This document shows, piece by piece, positions 57,514 through 64,000 of a stretch of DNA of 64,000 nt (positions are counted from its first letter, which is position 1; each line of letters starts with the position of its first letter). The DNA is taken from positions 186,001-250,000 of the forward strand of contig NZ_JFKE01000004.1 of NCBI RefSeq assembly GCF_000647975.1. The letters run 5' to 3'. Both the position numbers and the translations under genes were made by a program. The notes beneath the pieces were generated by a model. It was not told the origin of the DNA, searched no databases, and saw nothing but the letters and a program-made list of their open reading frames with translations. Origin of the DNA: Actibacterium mucosum KCTC 23349 (GTDB lineage: Bacteria > Pseudomonadota > Alphaproteobacteria > Rhodobacterales > Rhodobacteraceae).

Positions 57514-58542
57514 TTAATGCGACTGCGTGGTGTTGATGCGGGCCAGCGATGCCTTGGTCACCCGGTCCAGGATGATGGCCAGCAACACGATGGCAAAGCC
57601 CGAGACCAGACCCACGCCCAGTTCCAGCTCGCGAATGCCCTGCAAGACCAGCACGCCCAGCCCCGGCGCTGATACCAGCGAGGCAATCACCACCATTGCA
57701 AGGCTCATCATGATGGTCTGGTTGACGCCCGCCATGATGTTGGGCAGCGCCAGCGGGATTTGCACGCCCAGCAGTTTCTGCCGCGCGGTCATGCCAAAGG
57801 CATCGGCGGCCTCGATCACGTCGCGATCCACCAGGCGAATGCCCAGATTGGTCAGACGCACAACCGGCACAACGGCGTAAAGGATGATCGCAATGCCATA
57901 AAGCTTCGATTCCGTCACGCTGAACAGATAGATCAGCGGGATCAGGTAGACGAATGTCGGCAGCGTTTGCAGCATATCCAGAACCGGCACAAGGATCCGC
58001 TGCAACGTGTTGGATCGCGCCATCAGGATGCCGATGGGCACGCCCAGCAACACCGATATCGCCGTACAGACAAAGATAATCGAAAGCGTTTGGATGGCCG
58101 GTACATAGAGGTCAACGAATGACAGGAACAAGAACGACACAGCCACAAAGCCGACCAACCGCCCCGACCGCGTGACGGCCCAAACCAGCAACAGCAGCAA
58201 CGGGATCAGAACATACCAAGGCAGCGCCTGGAACAAGGCCAATGAGCCGTCCAGCGCCCAGCTGAGCGGTTCAGTCAGCGGGTCCAGCACGGCCTTGAGC
58301 GGGTTCTTGATGTCGATAAACGCCTGCTCCACCCCGTCCGTCATATCGCGCGCGCGCGGGATCGGCGGGCAAGCCTTGTTCAGCGTATCCAGCGAGGGAA
58401 ACGGAATGTCCCAGGCCGAGGTCTCTTTCTCTGCACCGGCCCGTGCCAGCAACTCTGCCATGGTGACCGGGCCGTCATTGGCCTCTGAACTGCACCATTC
58501 CTCAAGACCCAGCGCGTTCAGCGCGCTTTCGTAATTCGCCAT
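57514..58542 (-). CDS. choW: Choline/glycine-betaine ABC importer permease
   Basis: A 342-residue ProW-type permease with a soluble N-terminal stretch of about 100 residues and then 6-7 membrane segments, including GVPIGILMARSNTLQRILVPVLDMLQTLPTFVYL and IPLALPNIMAGVNQTIMMSLAMVVIASLV-type BPD motifs. ATG 58542 follows GGGGAACAA; the frame extends 39 codons upstream through the terminator hairpin, which is rejected. Confidence 0.9.
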   Translation of the reverse strand: MANYESALNALGLEEWCSSEANDGPVTMAELLARAGAEKETSAWDIPFPSLDTLNKACPPIPRARDMTDGVEQAFIDIKNPLKAVLDPLTEPLSWALDGSLALFQALPWYVLIPLLLLLVWAVTRSGRLVGFVAVSFLFLSFVDLYVPAIQTLSIIFVCTAISVLLGVPIGILMARSNTLQRILVPVLDMLQTLPTFVYLIPLIYLFSVTESKLYGIAIILYAVVPVVRLTNLGIRLVDRDVIEAADAFGMTARQKLLGVQIPLALPNIMAGVNQTIMMSLAMVVIASLVSAPGLGVLVLQGIRELELGVGLVSGFAIVLLAIILDRVTKASLARINTTQSH

Positions 58543-58586
58543 TTGTTCCCCGATTTCATTTTTCTTGCGTCCGGACGGATATGAAA

Positions 58587-58608
58587 AGGGCGCCTCATTG
58601 GGCGCCCT
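58587..58608 (-). terminator. Hairpin with T-tract after the betaine-binding-protein gene
   Basis: AGGGCGCC (58587-58594) pairs with GGCGCCCT (58601-58608) around TCATTG. On the minus strand it is followed by TTTTC. It lies 17 nt after the binding-protein stop and so is a partial terminator inside the importer operon. Confidence 0.75.
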
Positions 58609-58624
58609 CTCAAATTTCAGTGGA

Positions 58625-59593
58625 TTACAGCAGCGCCGCCAGCTTGGCCTTGGCCTCATCGCTCAGCCAATCGGCCCACACATCGGGATAATTGGTCAGG
58701 AAGAACACCGCCGCCTCTTCGTTGGTGGCGTTGTTGGCGTCTTTCCATGCCAGGATTTCGCCCATCTGAGTGTTGGTGAAGGCCACGTTGCCCATCAGCT
58801 CGGCCAATTCGGGGTAACGGTCGGCAAAGTCGGTGGTCACGATGGTCTTAACCGGACCAATCGGAAAGGCCGACGGCTCGGTCGCGGTGCAATCGCCATC
58901 GGCGGCACACAGGAAAGCCTCTTCGTTATACGGCACGCCGAAATCAACGGCGACCATCGGGTATTTGCCCAGGATCGCCGTCGGCGCCCAGTAGTAACCC
59001 AGCCACGGCTCTTCGTTCTCAAACGCAGCCGCGATCGAGGCCGCCAGCGTTTCACCCGACCCGTGCTGGAAGATCTCGAAACCCGCATCTGGCAGGCCAA
59101 ACAGGTTGGCCAGATCGCCATTGGTGTTCTTGCAGGCCCAGCCTTCGGGGCAATTGTGGAACCGACCACCCAGCAGGTCTTTGTTGGCCAGAACACCTTC
59201 CATCGTGGCCAGTTCGGGATGCGCGTCCACCAGGTATTTCGGCACCCACCAGCCCTCAACGCCGCCATCCGACAAAACGTCAGCCACGGTTGTGATCTTG
59301 CCCGCATCCGACAGCTCGCCATAAGCCGGGGCGCCATTGGTCCACAGCTCGGTCACAATGTCGGGCGTGCCGGTTTCGGCCACCGAAACCAGTGCCGGAA
59401 CGGTCGACGACGGCACCGTTGCCACGGTGCAGCCATAGCCCTGCTCCATCAGGAACTTGGCGACCGAGGTGACCACGGCGCTGGAGGCCCAGTTCATCTC
59501 GGTAATCGAAACTTCGCCGCAATCCGCATGCGCGGCCCCTGCGACGGAAAATGTTGTTAATACGGCTGCGGCTATCGCGGTTTTCTTGATCAT
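58625..59593 (-). CDS. choX: Choline/glycine-betaine periplasmic binding protein (ChoX/OpuAC-like)
   Basis: A 322-residue OpuAC-type binding protein with signal peptide (MIKKTAIAAAVLTTFSVAGA...HA). The aromatic residues that form the quaternary-ammonium box in this family are present in several motifs (ITEMNWASSAV, TELWTNGAPAYGE, GWWVPKYL, PWLGYYWAPTAI). Two Cys pairs may form disulfides. It is the first gene of the importer operon, with a good sigma-70 promoter 107 bp upstream. Confidence 0.9.
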   Translation of the reverse strand: MIKKTAIAAAVLTTFSVAGAAHADCGEVSITEMNWASSAVVTSVAKFLMEQGYGCTVATVPSSTVPALVSVAETGTPDIVTELWTNGAPAYGELSDAGKITTVADVLSDGGVEGWWVPKYLVDAHPELATMEGVLANKDLLGGRFHNCPEGWACKNTNGDLANLFGLPDAGFEIFQHGSGETLAASIAAAFENEEPWLGYYWAPTAILGKYPMVAVDFGVPYNEEAFLCAADGDCTATEPSAFPIGPVKTIVTTDFADRYPELAELMGNVAFTNTQMGEILAWKDANNATNEEAAVFFLTNYPDVWADWLSDEAKAKLAALL

Positions 59594-59995
59594 CGTTTTC
59601 CCTTGTTGGATTTGATCTGGGGCCCGGGCTGCTAGGCCGGCCTCCGGTCTACGGGGCGCTAAGGGCGCCTGCGTATTCGATTACTCGATCATGGCGACCA
59701 GCATAGAGACCGCCCTCCCAAAGGTCAAATGTACGAGGCGTGATATCGCCGCACAATTGTTGGGCAAATGTCGCTATAACGCGACATCCATGCACAGACT
59801 TATCTTCCGAACTTCGTCGCACTTGGTTTCGCGACCAAAATCCGTATTCAAAAGGGTGTTACCGTTCGCGGGTTTACCACGGGATTCCATGTTCACCACC
59901 AGTGCCCTAAACTCTGTGCTTCCAGCACCGCAGGCATCTGCATGCGTGGCCTGTCCTGTTGCCGCTCTAATTCACTGTTTTCCTGGATTCTCCAT
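59594..59995. other. Divergent intergenic region choX/galE
   Basis: This 402-bp gap carries the choX promoter and 5' leader (59594-59728), the dyad ATGTCGC-N6-GCGACAT (59768-59787), and presumably the galE promoter. A 102-codon plus-strand frame here (59691-59999) lacks a ribosome site and overlaps galE, so I do not call it. Confidence 0.5.
59700..59728 (-). promoter_or_regulatory. Sigma-70 promoter of the choline/betaine importer
   Basis: On the minus strand, TTGACC (59728-59723) and TATGCT (59705-59700) are separated by exactly 17 bp, close to consensus. Upstream of it (59768-59787) lies the dyad ATGTCGC-N6-GCGACAT, a possible regulator site. Confidence 0.7.
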
Positions 59996-61012
59996 ATGAA
60001 AGTCTTTCTGACCGGTGGCGCCGGTTACATCGGCTCACACATCCTGACCGAACTTTTGGCCGAAGGGCACGAGGCCTGCCTGTTCGACAATTTCTCGAAC
60101 GCGTCGCCCGCCGCGCCCGCTCGCGTGCGCCGCATCACAAATCGCGACTTTGAAGTGGTCGAGGGCGATATCCGCGATGGTGCCGCCCTGACCGACGCCA
60201 TGACCCAATTCGCACCCGACGTGGTGATCCACCTGGCGGGTCTCAAGGCGGTGGGGGAATCCACCGCCAAACCCCTGATGTATTACGAGAACAACGTGCA
60301 GGGCTCGGTCGCGTTGTTGCACGCGATGGAGGCCGCGGGCTGCCAGCGCATCGTGTTCTCGTCCTCGGCCACGGTGTATGGCGTGCCGAAATACCTGCCT
60401 TTCGACGAGGCGCACCCGCTGGCGCCCACCAACCCCTATGGCCGGTCAAAGCTGATGATCGAAGAGATGATCGGCGACTGGTGCGCGGCGCGGCCTGACG
60501 CCAGCGCCGTTTTGCTGCGGTATTTCAACCCGGTGGGCGCCCATGCCTCGGGTCAGATCGGCGAGGATCCCAACGACATCCCCAACAACCTGATGCCGTT
60601 CATTGCGCAGGTCGCAGTGGGCCGGCGCGATGCGCTGCAGGTGTTTGGCACCGATTACGACACCCGCGACGGTTCGGGCGAGCGCGACTATATCCACGTG
60701 GTCGACCTGGCGCGCGCGCATCTGGCCGCCCTGCCCTATTGCATGGAAAACACCGGTTGCGAGCCGATCAATGTGGGCACCGGCGGCGGGGTGACCGTGC
60801 TGGAGATGGTGGCCGCGTTTCAGGCCGCCTCGGGCAGAGATATCCCGTGGAACGCCGTGGGACGGCGCGCCGGCGACGTCGCGATCAGCCTTGCCGATGC
60901 CACCAAGGCGGCAAAACTGCTGAACTGGACGGCTCAATACGACGTGAACGCCATGTGCGCCGATACCTGGGCTTGGCAATCCGCCAACCCGCAAGGCTAT
61001 GAAGAAAGCTGA
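59996..61012 (+). CDS. galE: UDP-glucose 4-epimerase
   Basis: Interconverts UDP-glucose and UDP-galactose. The 338-residue extended SDR matches GalE in length and has TGGAGYIGSHILTEL (NAD), SSSATVYGVPKYLPFDE (catalytic Ser), NPYGRSKLMIE (Tyr-x-x-x-Lys), LRYFNPVGAH and RDGSGERDYIHVVDLA. ATG 59996 begins exactly at the canonical MKVFLTGG. It ends before a strong two-way terminator. Confidence 0.95.
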   Translation: MKVFLTGGAGYIGSHILTELLAEGHEACLFDNFSNASPAAPARVRRITNRDFEVVEGDIRDGAALTDAMTQFAPDVVIHLAGLKAVGESTAKPLMYYENNVQGSVALLHAMEAAGCQRIVFSSSATVYGVPKYLPFDEAHPLAPTNPYGRSKLMIEEMIGDWCAARPDASAVLLRYFNPVGAHASGQIGEDPNDIPNNLMPFIAQVAVGRRDALQVFGTDYDTRDGSGERDYIHVVDLARAHLAALPYCMENTGCEPINVGTGGGVTVLEMVAAFQAASGRDIPWNAVGRRAGDVAISLADATKAAKLLNWTAQYDVNAMCADTWAWQSANPQGYEES

Positions 61013-61042
61013 CCGGTTTCGGGGTCGCCACATTGCAAAACA

Positions 61043-61067
61043 GTGGGGTGGTAAAACACCACCCCAC
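61043..61067. terminator. Bidirectional terminator between galE and the epimerase gene
   Basis: GTGGGGTGGT (61043-61052) and ACCACCCCAC (61058-61067) are perfect 10-bp arms around AAAAC, centred in the 61-bp gap between two convergent genes. Confidence 0.75.
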
Positions 61068-61073
61068 CATTGA

Positions 61074-62030
61074 TCAGGTTTCGATCACACCTTGCTGCAT
61101 CAACCATGTGACGGCCTCTTGAATGGCTTGCAGGCTTGTGTGGCGCGGATGGTATCCCAGCAAGTCGCGGGCCTTGCCGATGGAATGGCACGGGCTGCGG
61201 CCGATATGCTCCAGCGTTGCATCGGCATCCGCGGCAGAGTGCTCCTTGGCCCATTCATCGAACGGTGCAAAGCCCAGGTCCGGCATGTGCCCATGCCAGC
61301 GATACATCGCCTCGGCGAACCCGCGCAGCGTCACGGCCTGTTCCGACACGGCGTTGAATTGCTCACCAATCGAAGCGCTCGGCCGATCTATCGACCGCCA
61401 AAAGACCTGTGCGACGTCCTCGGCATGCACGTGATGCACCGTCTCTAAACCGAGGTTAGGCAGGACCAACCGCGCGCCGCGCGCAATGGTGCCGAAGGCC
61501 CCGACGTTGAAGTTGCCCAGCGGGTTCAAAGGCTCCCAACCCGGCCCGACAATGTGGCCGGGGCGCACAACGGTGGCCGGAAACCCGGTCCGGCGGGCAT
61601 GCAGCAACAGGTAGTCCTCGATCAGGCTTTTCTGAACGCCATATTCACCGTAAGGCGCGCGGGGATCGGCTTCCCTGGTTGGGGTCGACAGGCTGTGCCC
61701 GTGCACCCAGATCGTGCCCGTGTGCAGGAAATGGCTGACGCGCCCTTGCAGGCTTTCGACAATGTGCTTGGCGCTGTCCAGCGTGAAACAGATCATGTCG
61801 ATCACGATCTCTCCGCCCAGATCCGCAATCTTGGCGCCAAATGTCCCGGCGGCTTCTTCGACCTCGCGGTCCAGCGTCACCTGCTGGACCTGCGCCCAGG
61901 CGCTGTGTCCGCGATACGGCGCCTGCTGGCCGCGCGTTACATTCACCACGTCGTGCCCACCCTCAACAAGGTGCGGAACGAGGTATCCCCCAACGTGGCC
62001 ACTGCCACCAATCACAACTATGCGTGCCAA
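61074..62030 (-). CDS. NAD-dependent epimerase/dehydratase family protein
   Basis: A 318-residue extended SDR with VVIGGSGHVGGYLVPHLVEGGHDV (NAD motif), a THR-type HTGTIWVHG stretch and Tyr-Gly-x-x-Lys (YGEYGVQKS). The substrate is unknown; nucleotide-sugar or small-molecule reductases share this fold. The start is probably TTG 62030, preceded by GGAGA at 7-8 nt; ATG 62060 is an alternative without a good ribosome site. Confidence 0.8.
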   Translation of the reverse strand: MARIVVIGGSGHVGGYLVPHLVEGGHDVVNVTRGQQAPYRGHSAWAQVQQVTLDREVEEAAGTFGAKIADLGGEIVIDMICFTLDSAKHIVESLQGRVSHFLHTGTIWVHGHSLSTPTREADPRAPYGEYGVQKSLIEDYLLLHARRTGFPATVVRPGHIVGPGWEPLNPLGNFNVGAFGTIARGARLVLPNLGLETVHHVHAEDVAQVFWRSIDRPSASIGEQFNAVSEQAVTLRGFAEAMYRWHGHMPDLGFAPFDEWAKEHSAADADATLEHIGRSPCHSIGKARDLLGYHPRHTSLQAIQEAVTWLMQQGVIET

Positions 62031-62247
62031 AATTCTTCTCCCACGGATGCGCGCGCGCACCCTGCTTGTGTAAACAGATCGGCCTGAAAGGCATCAATTC
62101 CGAACCGGGCTTGGTGGGCGCAAACAACCGGTACGCGTGATTGTTAGCCCATGGCGCGGGCCTGGTCCATTCAGACCGCAGAAAATTTTGCCGACGTCTC
62201 GCGCAGCGCCCCGACAGGGCCGCAATCGCCGATTTAAAAAGGGGGAA
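62031..62247. other. Gap without a recognisable gene
   Basis: About 220 bp between the epimerase start and a tRNA gene. I see no gene, repeat or clear promoter; it must contain the epimerase promoter and the tRNA 3' region. Confidence 0.4.
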
Positions 62248-62323
<76 letters not shown>

Positions 62324-62385
62324 GATGACGCGCGTTCTAAACCAAGGTTGCCGGGGGGTTCAAGCCACAAATTCATCTTTTCGTA

Positions 62386-62844
62386 TCATTCTTTTGCACG
62401 GGTCCACCTGCGCGGCCCGGGGCCGTCGCGCCCGGCAATGTCTTCGGGATTGTAGAGCGGGCAGTTTTCAAGGCTCAGACAGCCACACCCGATGCAACTG
62501 CCCATCTGGTCACGCAGCGCGGTCAGCGCCTCGATCTGCGCTGTCAGCCGGTTGTGCCACACCTGCCCCGCCGCGTTCCATTGCGCCGCCGAGATCGGCC
62601 TGTCGCGCGGCAGCGCGTCCAGCACCTCGCGCACTTCGGCCAGCGGCACGCCCAATGTCTGCGCCACCTTGATGATCGCCACCCGACGCAACTCGCGCCG
62701 GTCGTAACGACGGTGGTTGGCCGGGGTGCGCCAGCTTTGGATCAACCCCTCAGCCTCGTAGAAATGCAGTGCCGACACGGCAACGCCGGACCGGGCGGCC
62801 ATTTCGCCCACCGTCAGATCGGATGTCATTTTTCTGGTCGCCAT
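62386..62844 (-). CDS. soxR: Redox-sensitive activator SoxR (MerR family)
   Basis: A 152-residue MerR-type regulator with an N-terminal winged HTH (LTVGEMAARSGVAVSALHFYEAEGL) and the [2Fe-2S] cysteine cluster CIGCGCLSLENC, diagnostic of SoxR. Oxidation of the cluster by redox-cycling compounds or nitric oxide activates its target promoters. A perfect 18-bp SoxR box lies 8 bp upstream (62852-62869) and overlaps a 19-bp-spaced promoter reading the other way into two small ORFs. ATG 62844 follows GAGGG. Confidence 0.95.
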   Translation of the reverse strand: MATRKMTSDLTVGEMAARSGVAVSALHFYEAEGLIQSWRTPANHRRYDRRELRRVAIIKVAQTLGVPLAEVREVLDALPRDRPISAAQWNAAGQVWHNRLTAQIEALTALRDQMGSCIGCGCLSLENCPLYNPEDIAGRDGPGPRRWTRAKE

Positions 62845-62847
62845 GGC

Positions 62848-62878
62848 TTGCCCTCAAGTGAACTTGAGGAATTACATT
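62848..62878 (+). promoter_or_regulatory. SoxR-regulated promoter with SoxR box
   Basis: The dyad CCTCAAGTGAACTTGAGG (62852-62869) matches the SoxR consensus. It sits between TTGCCC (-35, 62848-62853) and TACATT (-10, 62873-62878), separated by a 19-bp spacer, the stretched spacing that MerR/SoxR activators correct. The promoter points right, to the ORFs at 62917 and 63074. Confidence 0.9.
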
Positions 62879-62916
62879 GCACCCCATCAAACGATTCGAC
62901 AAGCCGGAGACACCCA

Positions 62917-63063
62917 ATGCACGCCCCCCTCTTTCACAGCCTTCTGCAAGCCGCCCTGCGCCCGTCCCCACGCCGCAACGGACCCGGCGTGACCGACCCG
63001 CATATTGCACGCGATATCGGCCTGTTGCCGGTTGATCGCGCCAATCCCGCCGACCAGCGGTAG
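62917..63063 (+). CDS. Small 48-residue protein under SoxR control
   Basis: Function unknown. MHAPLFHSLLQAALRPSPRR... through DPHIARDIGLLPVDRANP. The ARDIGL stretch recalls small DUF1127-type proteins. It has a ribosome site (GGAGA) 8 nt before ATG 62917 and is the first ORF after the SoxR promoter, divergent from soxR. Basic N-terminal half, no membrane segment. Confidence 0.65.
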   Translation: MHAPLFHSLLQAALRPSPRRNGPGVTDPHIARDIGLLPVDRANPADQR

Positions 63064-63073
63064 GAGAACCCCG

Positions 63074-63196
63074 ATGATCCGCCGCACCGCCCTGCAACCG
63101 ATCCTGTTTCCGCAATGTGAAACCTGCGCGCCCAGCACCCCGCGCGATCCGCTGACCCGCATCCAACGCTGGTTCCGCGTCGCTGCGCCCCAATGA
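63074..63196 (+). CDS. Small 40-residue protein following the first SoxR-controlled ORF
   Basis: Function unknown. Starts MIRRTALQPILFPQCETC, with a Cys-x-x-Cys pair (QCETC) and a basic-aromatic C-terminus RIQRWFRVAAPQ. TAGGAG overlaps the upstream stop codon and gives a good ribosome site 7 nt before ATG 63074, so the two ORFs form one operon. The CxxC pair suits a redox or metal role, which is inference only. Confidence 0.6.
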   Translation: MIRRTALQPILFPQCETCAPSTPRDPLTRIQRWFRVAAPQ

Positions 63197-63232
63197 CAAA
63201 AGCGCGCCCGGTTCGGACGCGCCTCGAAATCA

Positions 63233-63307
63233 TGGTGGGTGATAAGAGATTTGAACTCCTGACATCTTCGATGTGAACGAAGCGCTCTACCACTGAGCTA
63301 ATCACCC
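63233..63307 (-). tRNA. tRNA-Val (CAC anticodon)
   Basis: Minus-strand cloverleaf with acceptor GGGTGAT/ATCACCC, D arm TTAGCTCAGTGGTAGAGC, anticodon stem CTTCG/CGAAG with loop TTCACAT (anticodon CAC), T arm AGGAGTTCAAATCTCTT and encoded CCA. Length 75 nt. It is a close paralogue of the tRNA-Val(UAC) 0.9 kb away and starts 12 nt after the HU-like gene stop. Confidence 0.95.
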
Positions 63308-63319
63308 GTGGCGGGTGTA

Positions 63320-63790
63320 TTAGCTGTCCCCGTCGCTGTCCGCAAGGGCGGTTTCGTCACCGGCCAGGCGGTTTGAACGGCGGATGCGCGCGGTCAGGGC
63401 CTCGCCATCCGGCAGTTCCTTGCGGCGGGTGATCTTCAGCTTGCCAAACGGGTGCAGGTTCAGGGTTTCACCAGCAGCCAGTGCCTTGCCCAGCTCGACC
63501 AGGGCAGCCTCGACCGCGGGCTTCACGTCTTTCTTCTTCATGCCCGACGCTTCGACAACCCGATCCACCAGGTCCTTTTTGCGCATCATCGCCTCGGGCG
63601 CTTTATCTTCGGTGGCCGGTGCGTCTGCCGCCGTAGCTTCGACCAGCGAAACAACCGGTGCCACCTCGGGCGTCGTGGCAGCCGCTGCAATGGGTTTCAC
63701 CGCGGTCTTGGTCGTGGTCTTGCGGGTGGTGGTGGTGCGCTTGCGCGTGGTTGTCGGTTTGGTTGTCGTTTTACGAGTGGTCGTGGCCAT
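63320..63790 (-). CDS. HU-family DNA-binding protein with Thr/Lys-rich N-terminal tail
   Basis: A 156-residue nucleoid protein. Residues about 70-150 are an HU/IHF domain (MMRKKDLVDRVVEASGMKKKDVKPAVEAALVELGKAL, LHPFGKLKITRRKE). In front is a roughly 65-residue low-complexity tail of RKTTTK-type repeats and Ala/Pro/Val, resembling histone-H1-like tails and likely to bind DNA non-specifically. ATG 63790 follows GGAGACAGG; the frame runs 40 codons further without support. The acidic end (ADSDGDS) is unusual for HU. A tRNA-Val follows closely. Confidence 0.88.
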   Translation of the reverse strand: MATTTRKTTTKPTTTRKRTTTTRKTTTKTAVKPIAAAATTPEVAPVVSLVEATAADAPATEDKAPEAMMRKKDLVDRVVEASGMKKKDVKPAVEAALVELGKALAAGETLNLHPFGKLKITRRKELPDGEALTARIRRSNRLAGDETALADSDGDS

Positions 63791-63922
63791 GCCTGTCTCC
63801 GGAATACGTTTCTCTGCTCTTATTGCAGCCAACGTTACTTGATTTTCCGTTACAGAACCACAAAACCTTGAGGTTTTTTTGTATTGCGCCTCAAAATGAT
63901 GAAAATCCATGCGCTCGAAAAA

Positions 63923-63951
63923 GAAAGGGCGCCCGCGTGGGACGCCCTTTC
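63923..63951 (-). terminator. Terminator hairpin for a minus-strand gene beyond the window
   Basis: GAAAGGGCG (63923-63931) pairs with CGCCCTTTC (63943-63951); on the minus strand it is followed by TTTTTC. It would end the gene whose last codons are at 63973-64000, ahead of the HU-like gene. Confidence 0.7.
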
Positions 63952-63972
63952 CAAATTCGGTGATCCGCAGGT

Positions 63973-64000
63973 TAATGCGCAGTAGCGGCAGACCCGGCTT
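63973..64000 (-). CDS. Possible last codons of an upstream gene (partial)
   Basis: On the minus strand a frame ends ...AGSAATAH-stop (TAA at 63975-63973), 21 nt before the terminator hairpin. Only nine codons are visible, so identity is open. In E. coli lon lies directly before hupB, so lon is one guess for a gene preceding an HU gene, not supported by the sequence itself. Confidence 0.35.

Noticed and set aside
59691-59999. 102-codon plus-strand ORF before galE
   Set aside because: It begins inside the choX promoter, lacks a ribosome site and runs into the galE start; no similarity recognised.

Overview
The window looks like a chromosomal stretch of a marine Rhodobacteraceae (Roseobacter-group alphaproteobacterium). 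The reasons are the high GC content (roughly 60-65 % by eye), the cysG-DUF2849-cysI-cysH/DUF934-fpr gene order, a LuxI/LuxR pair, a ChoXWV-like choline/betaine importer, and many sugar ABC importers with non-phosphorylative sugar oxidation genes. No phage, insertion sequence or CRISPR array was seen.

Region 1 (1-13.3 kb) is an accessory block. It holds two minus-strand genes of a Pfa-like (secondary-lipid / polyunsaturated-fatty-acid-synthase type) megasynthase. One is a 2766-residue protein ordered NPD-NPD-KS-AT-four tandem ACPs-KR. The other is a downstream KS-AT protein cut by the window edge. Upstream lie a roughly 560-bp gene-free leader, a luxI AHL synthase and a luxR regulator. Divergent from luxR is a 159-residue protein that has only the LuxR autoinducer-binding domain. 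A perfect 16-bp palindrome sits between luxR and this decoy-like gene.

Region 2 (13.4-20 kb) is the assimilatory sulfate/sulfite reduction operon: siroheme synthase, DUF2849, sulfite reductase, APS reductase fused in frame to DUF934, and ferredoxin-NADP reductase. A PfkB sugar kinase follows.

Region 3 (20-29.5 kb) appears to be one catabolic regulon. A Liv-type ABC importer and an alpha/beta hydrolase run rightward. Two MaoC-like proteins, an acyl-CoA ligase, an enoyl-CoA hydratase and a TetR regulator run leftward. The same 24-bp inverted repeat (AAACATGA-N8-TCATGTTT) lies in the promoters at both ends.

Region 4 (29.7-56.4 kb) begins with a small secreted tandem-repeat protein and methylglyoxal synthase. 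It then becomes a large sugar-catabolism area with three CUT2-type sugar ABC importers, two IclR regulators, two aldo/keto aldose dehydrogenases, an amidohydrolase-type lactonase, an SMP-30 lactonase, two mutarotase-like proteins, a galactonate-dehydratase-like enolase-superfamily enzyme, an RraA-like lyase, a Gfo/Idh/MocA oxidoreductase, an SDR and an FMN-dependent 2-hydroxyacid (lactate) dehydrogenase. The layout suggests import, C1 oxidation to the lactone, hydrolysis, dehydration and cleavage of (deoxy)sugars such as L-fucose or galactose-type aldoses.

Region 5 (56.4-64 kb) holds the choline/glycine-betaine importer, galE, an NAD-dependent epimerase, two tRNA-Val genes, soxR with a textbook SoxR promoter driving two tiny ORFs, and an HU-family protein with a Thr/Lys-rich tail. 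The last bases may be the end of a further minus-strand gene.

All assignments come from reading motifs and gene order. No database search was run.
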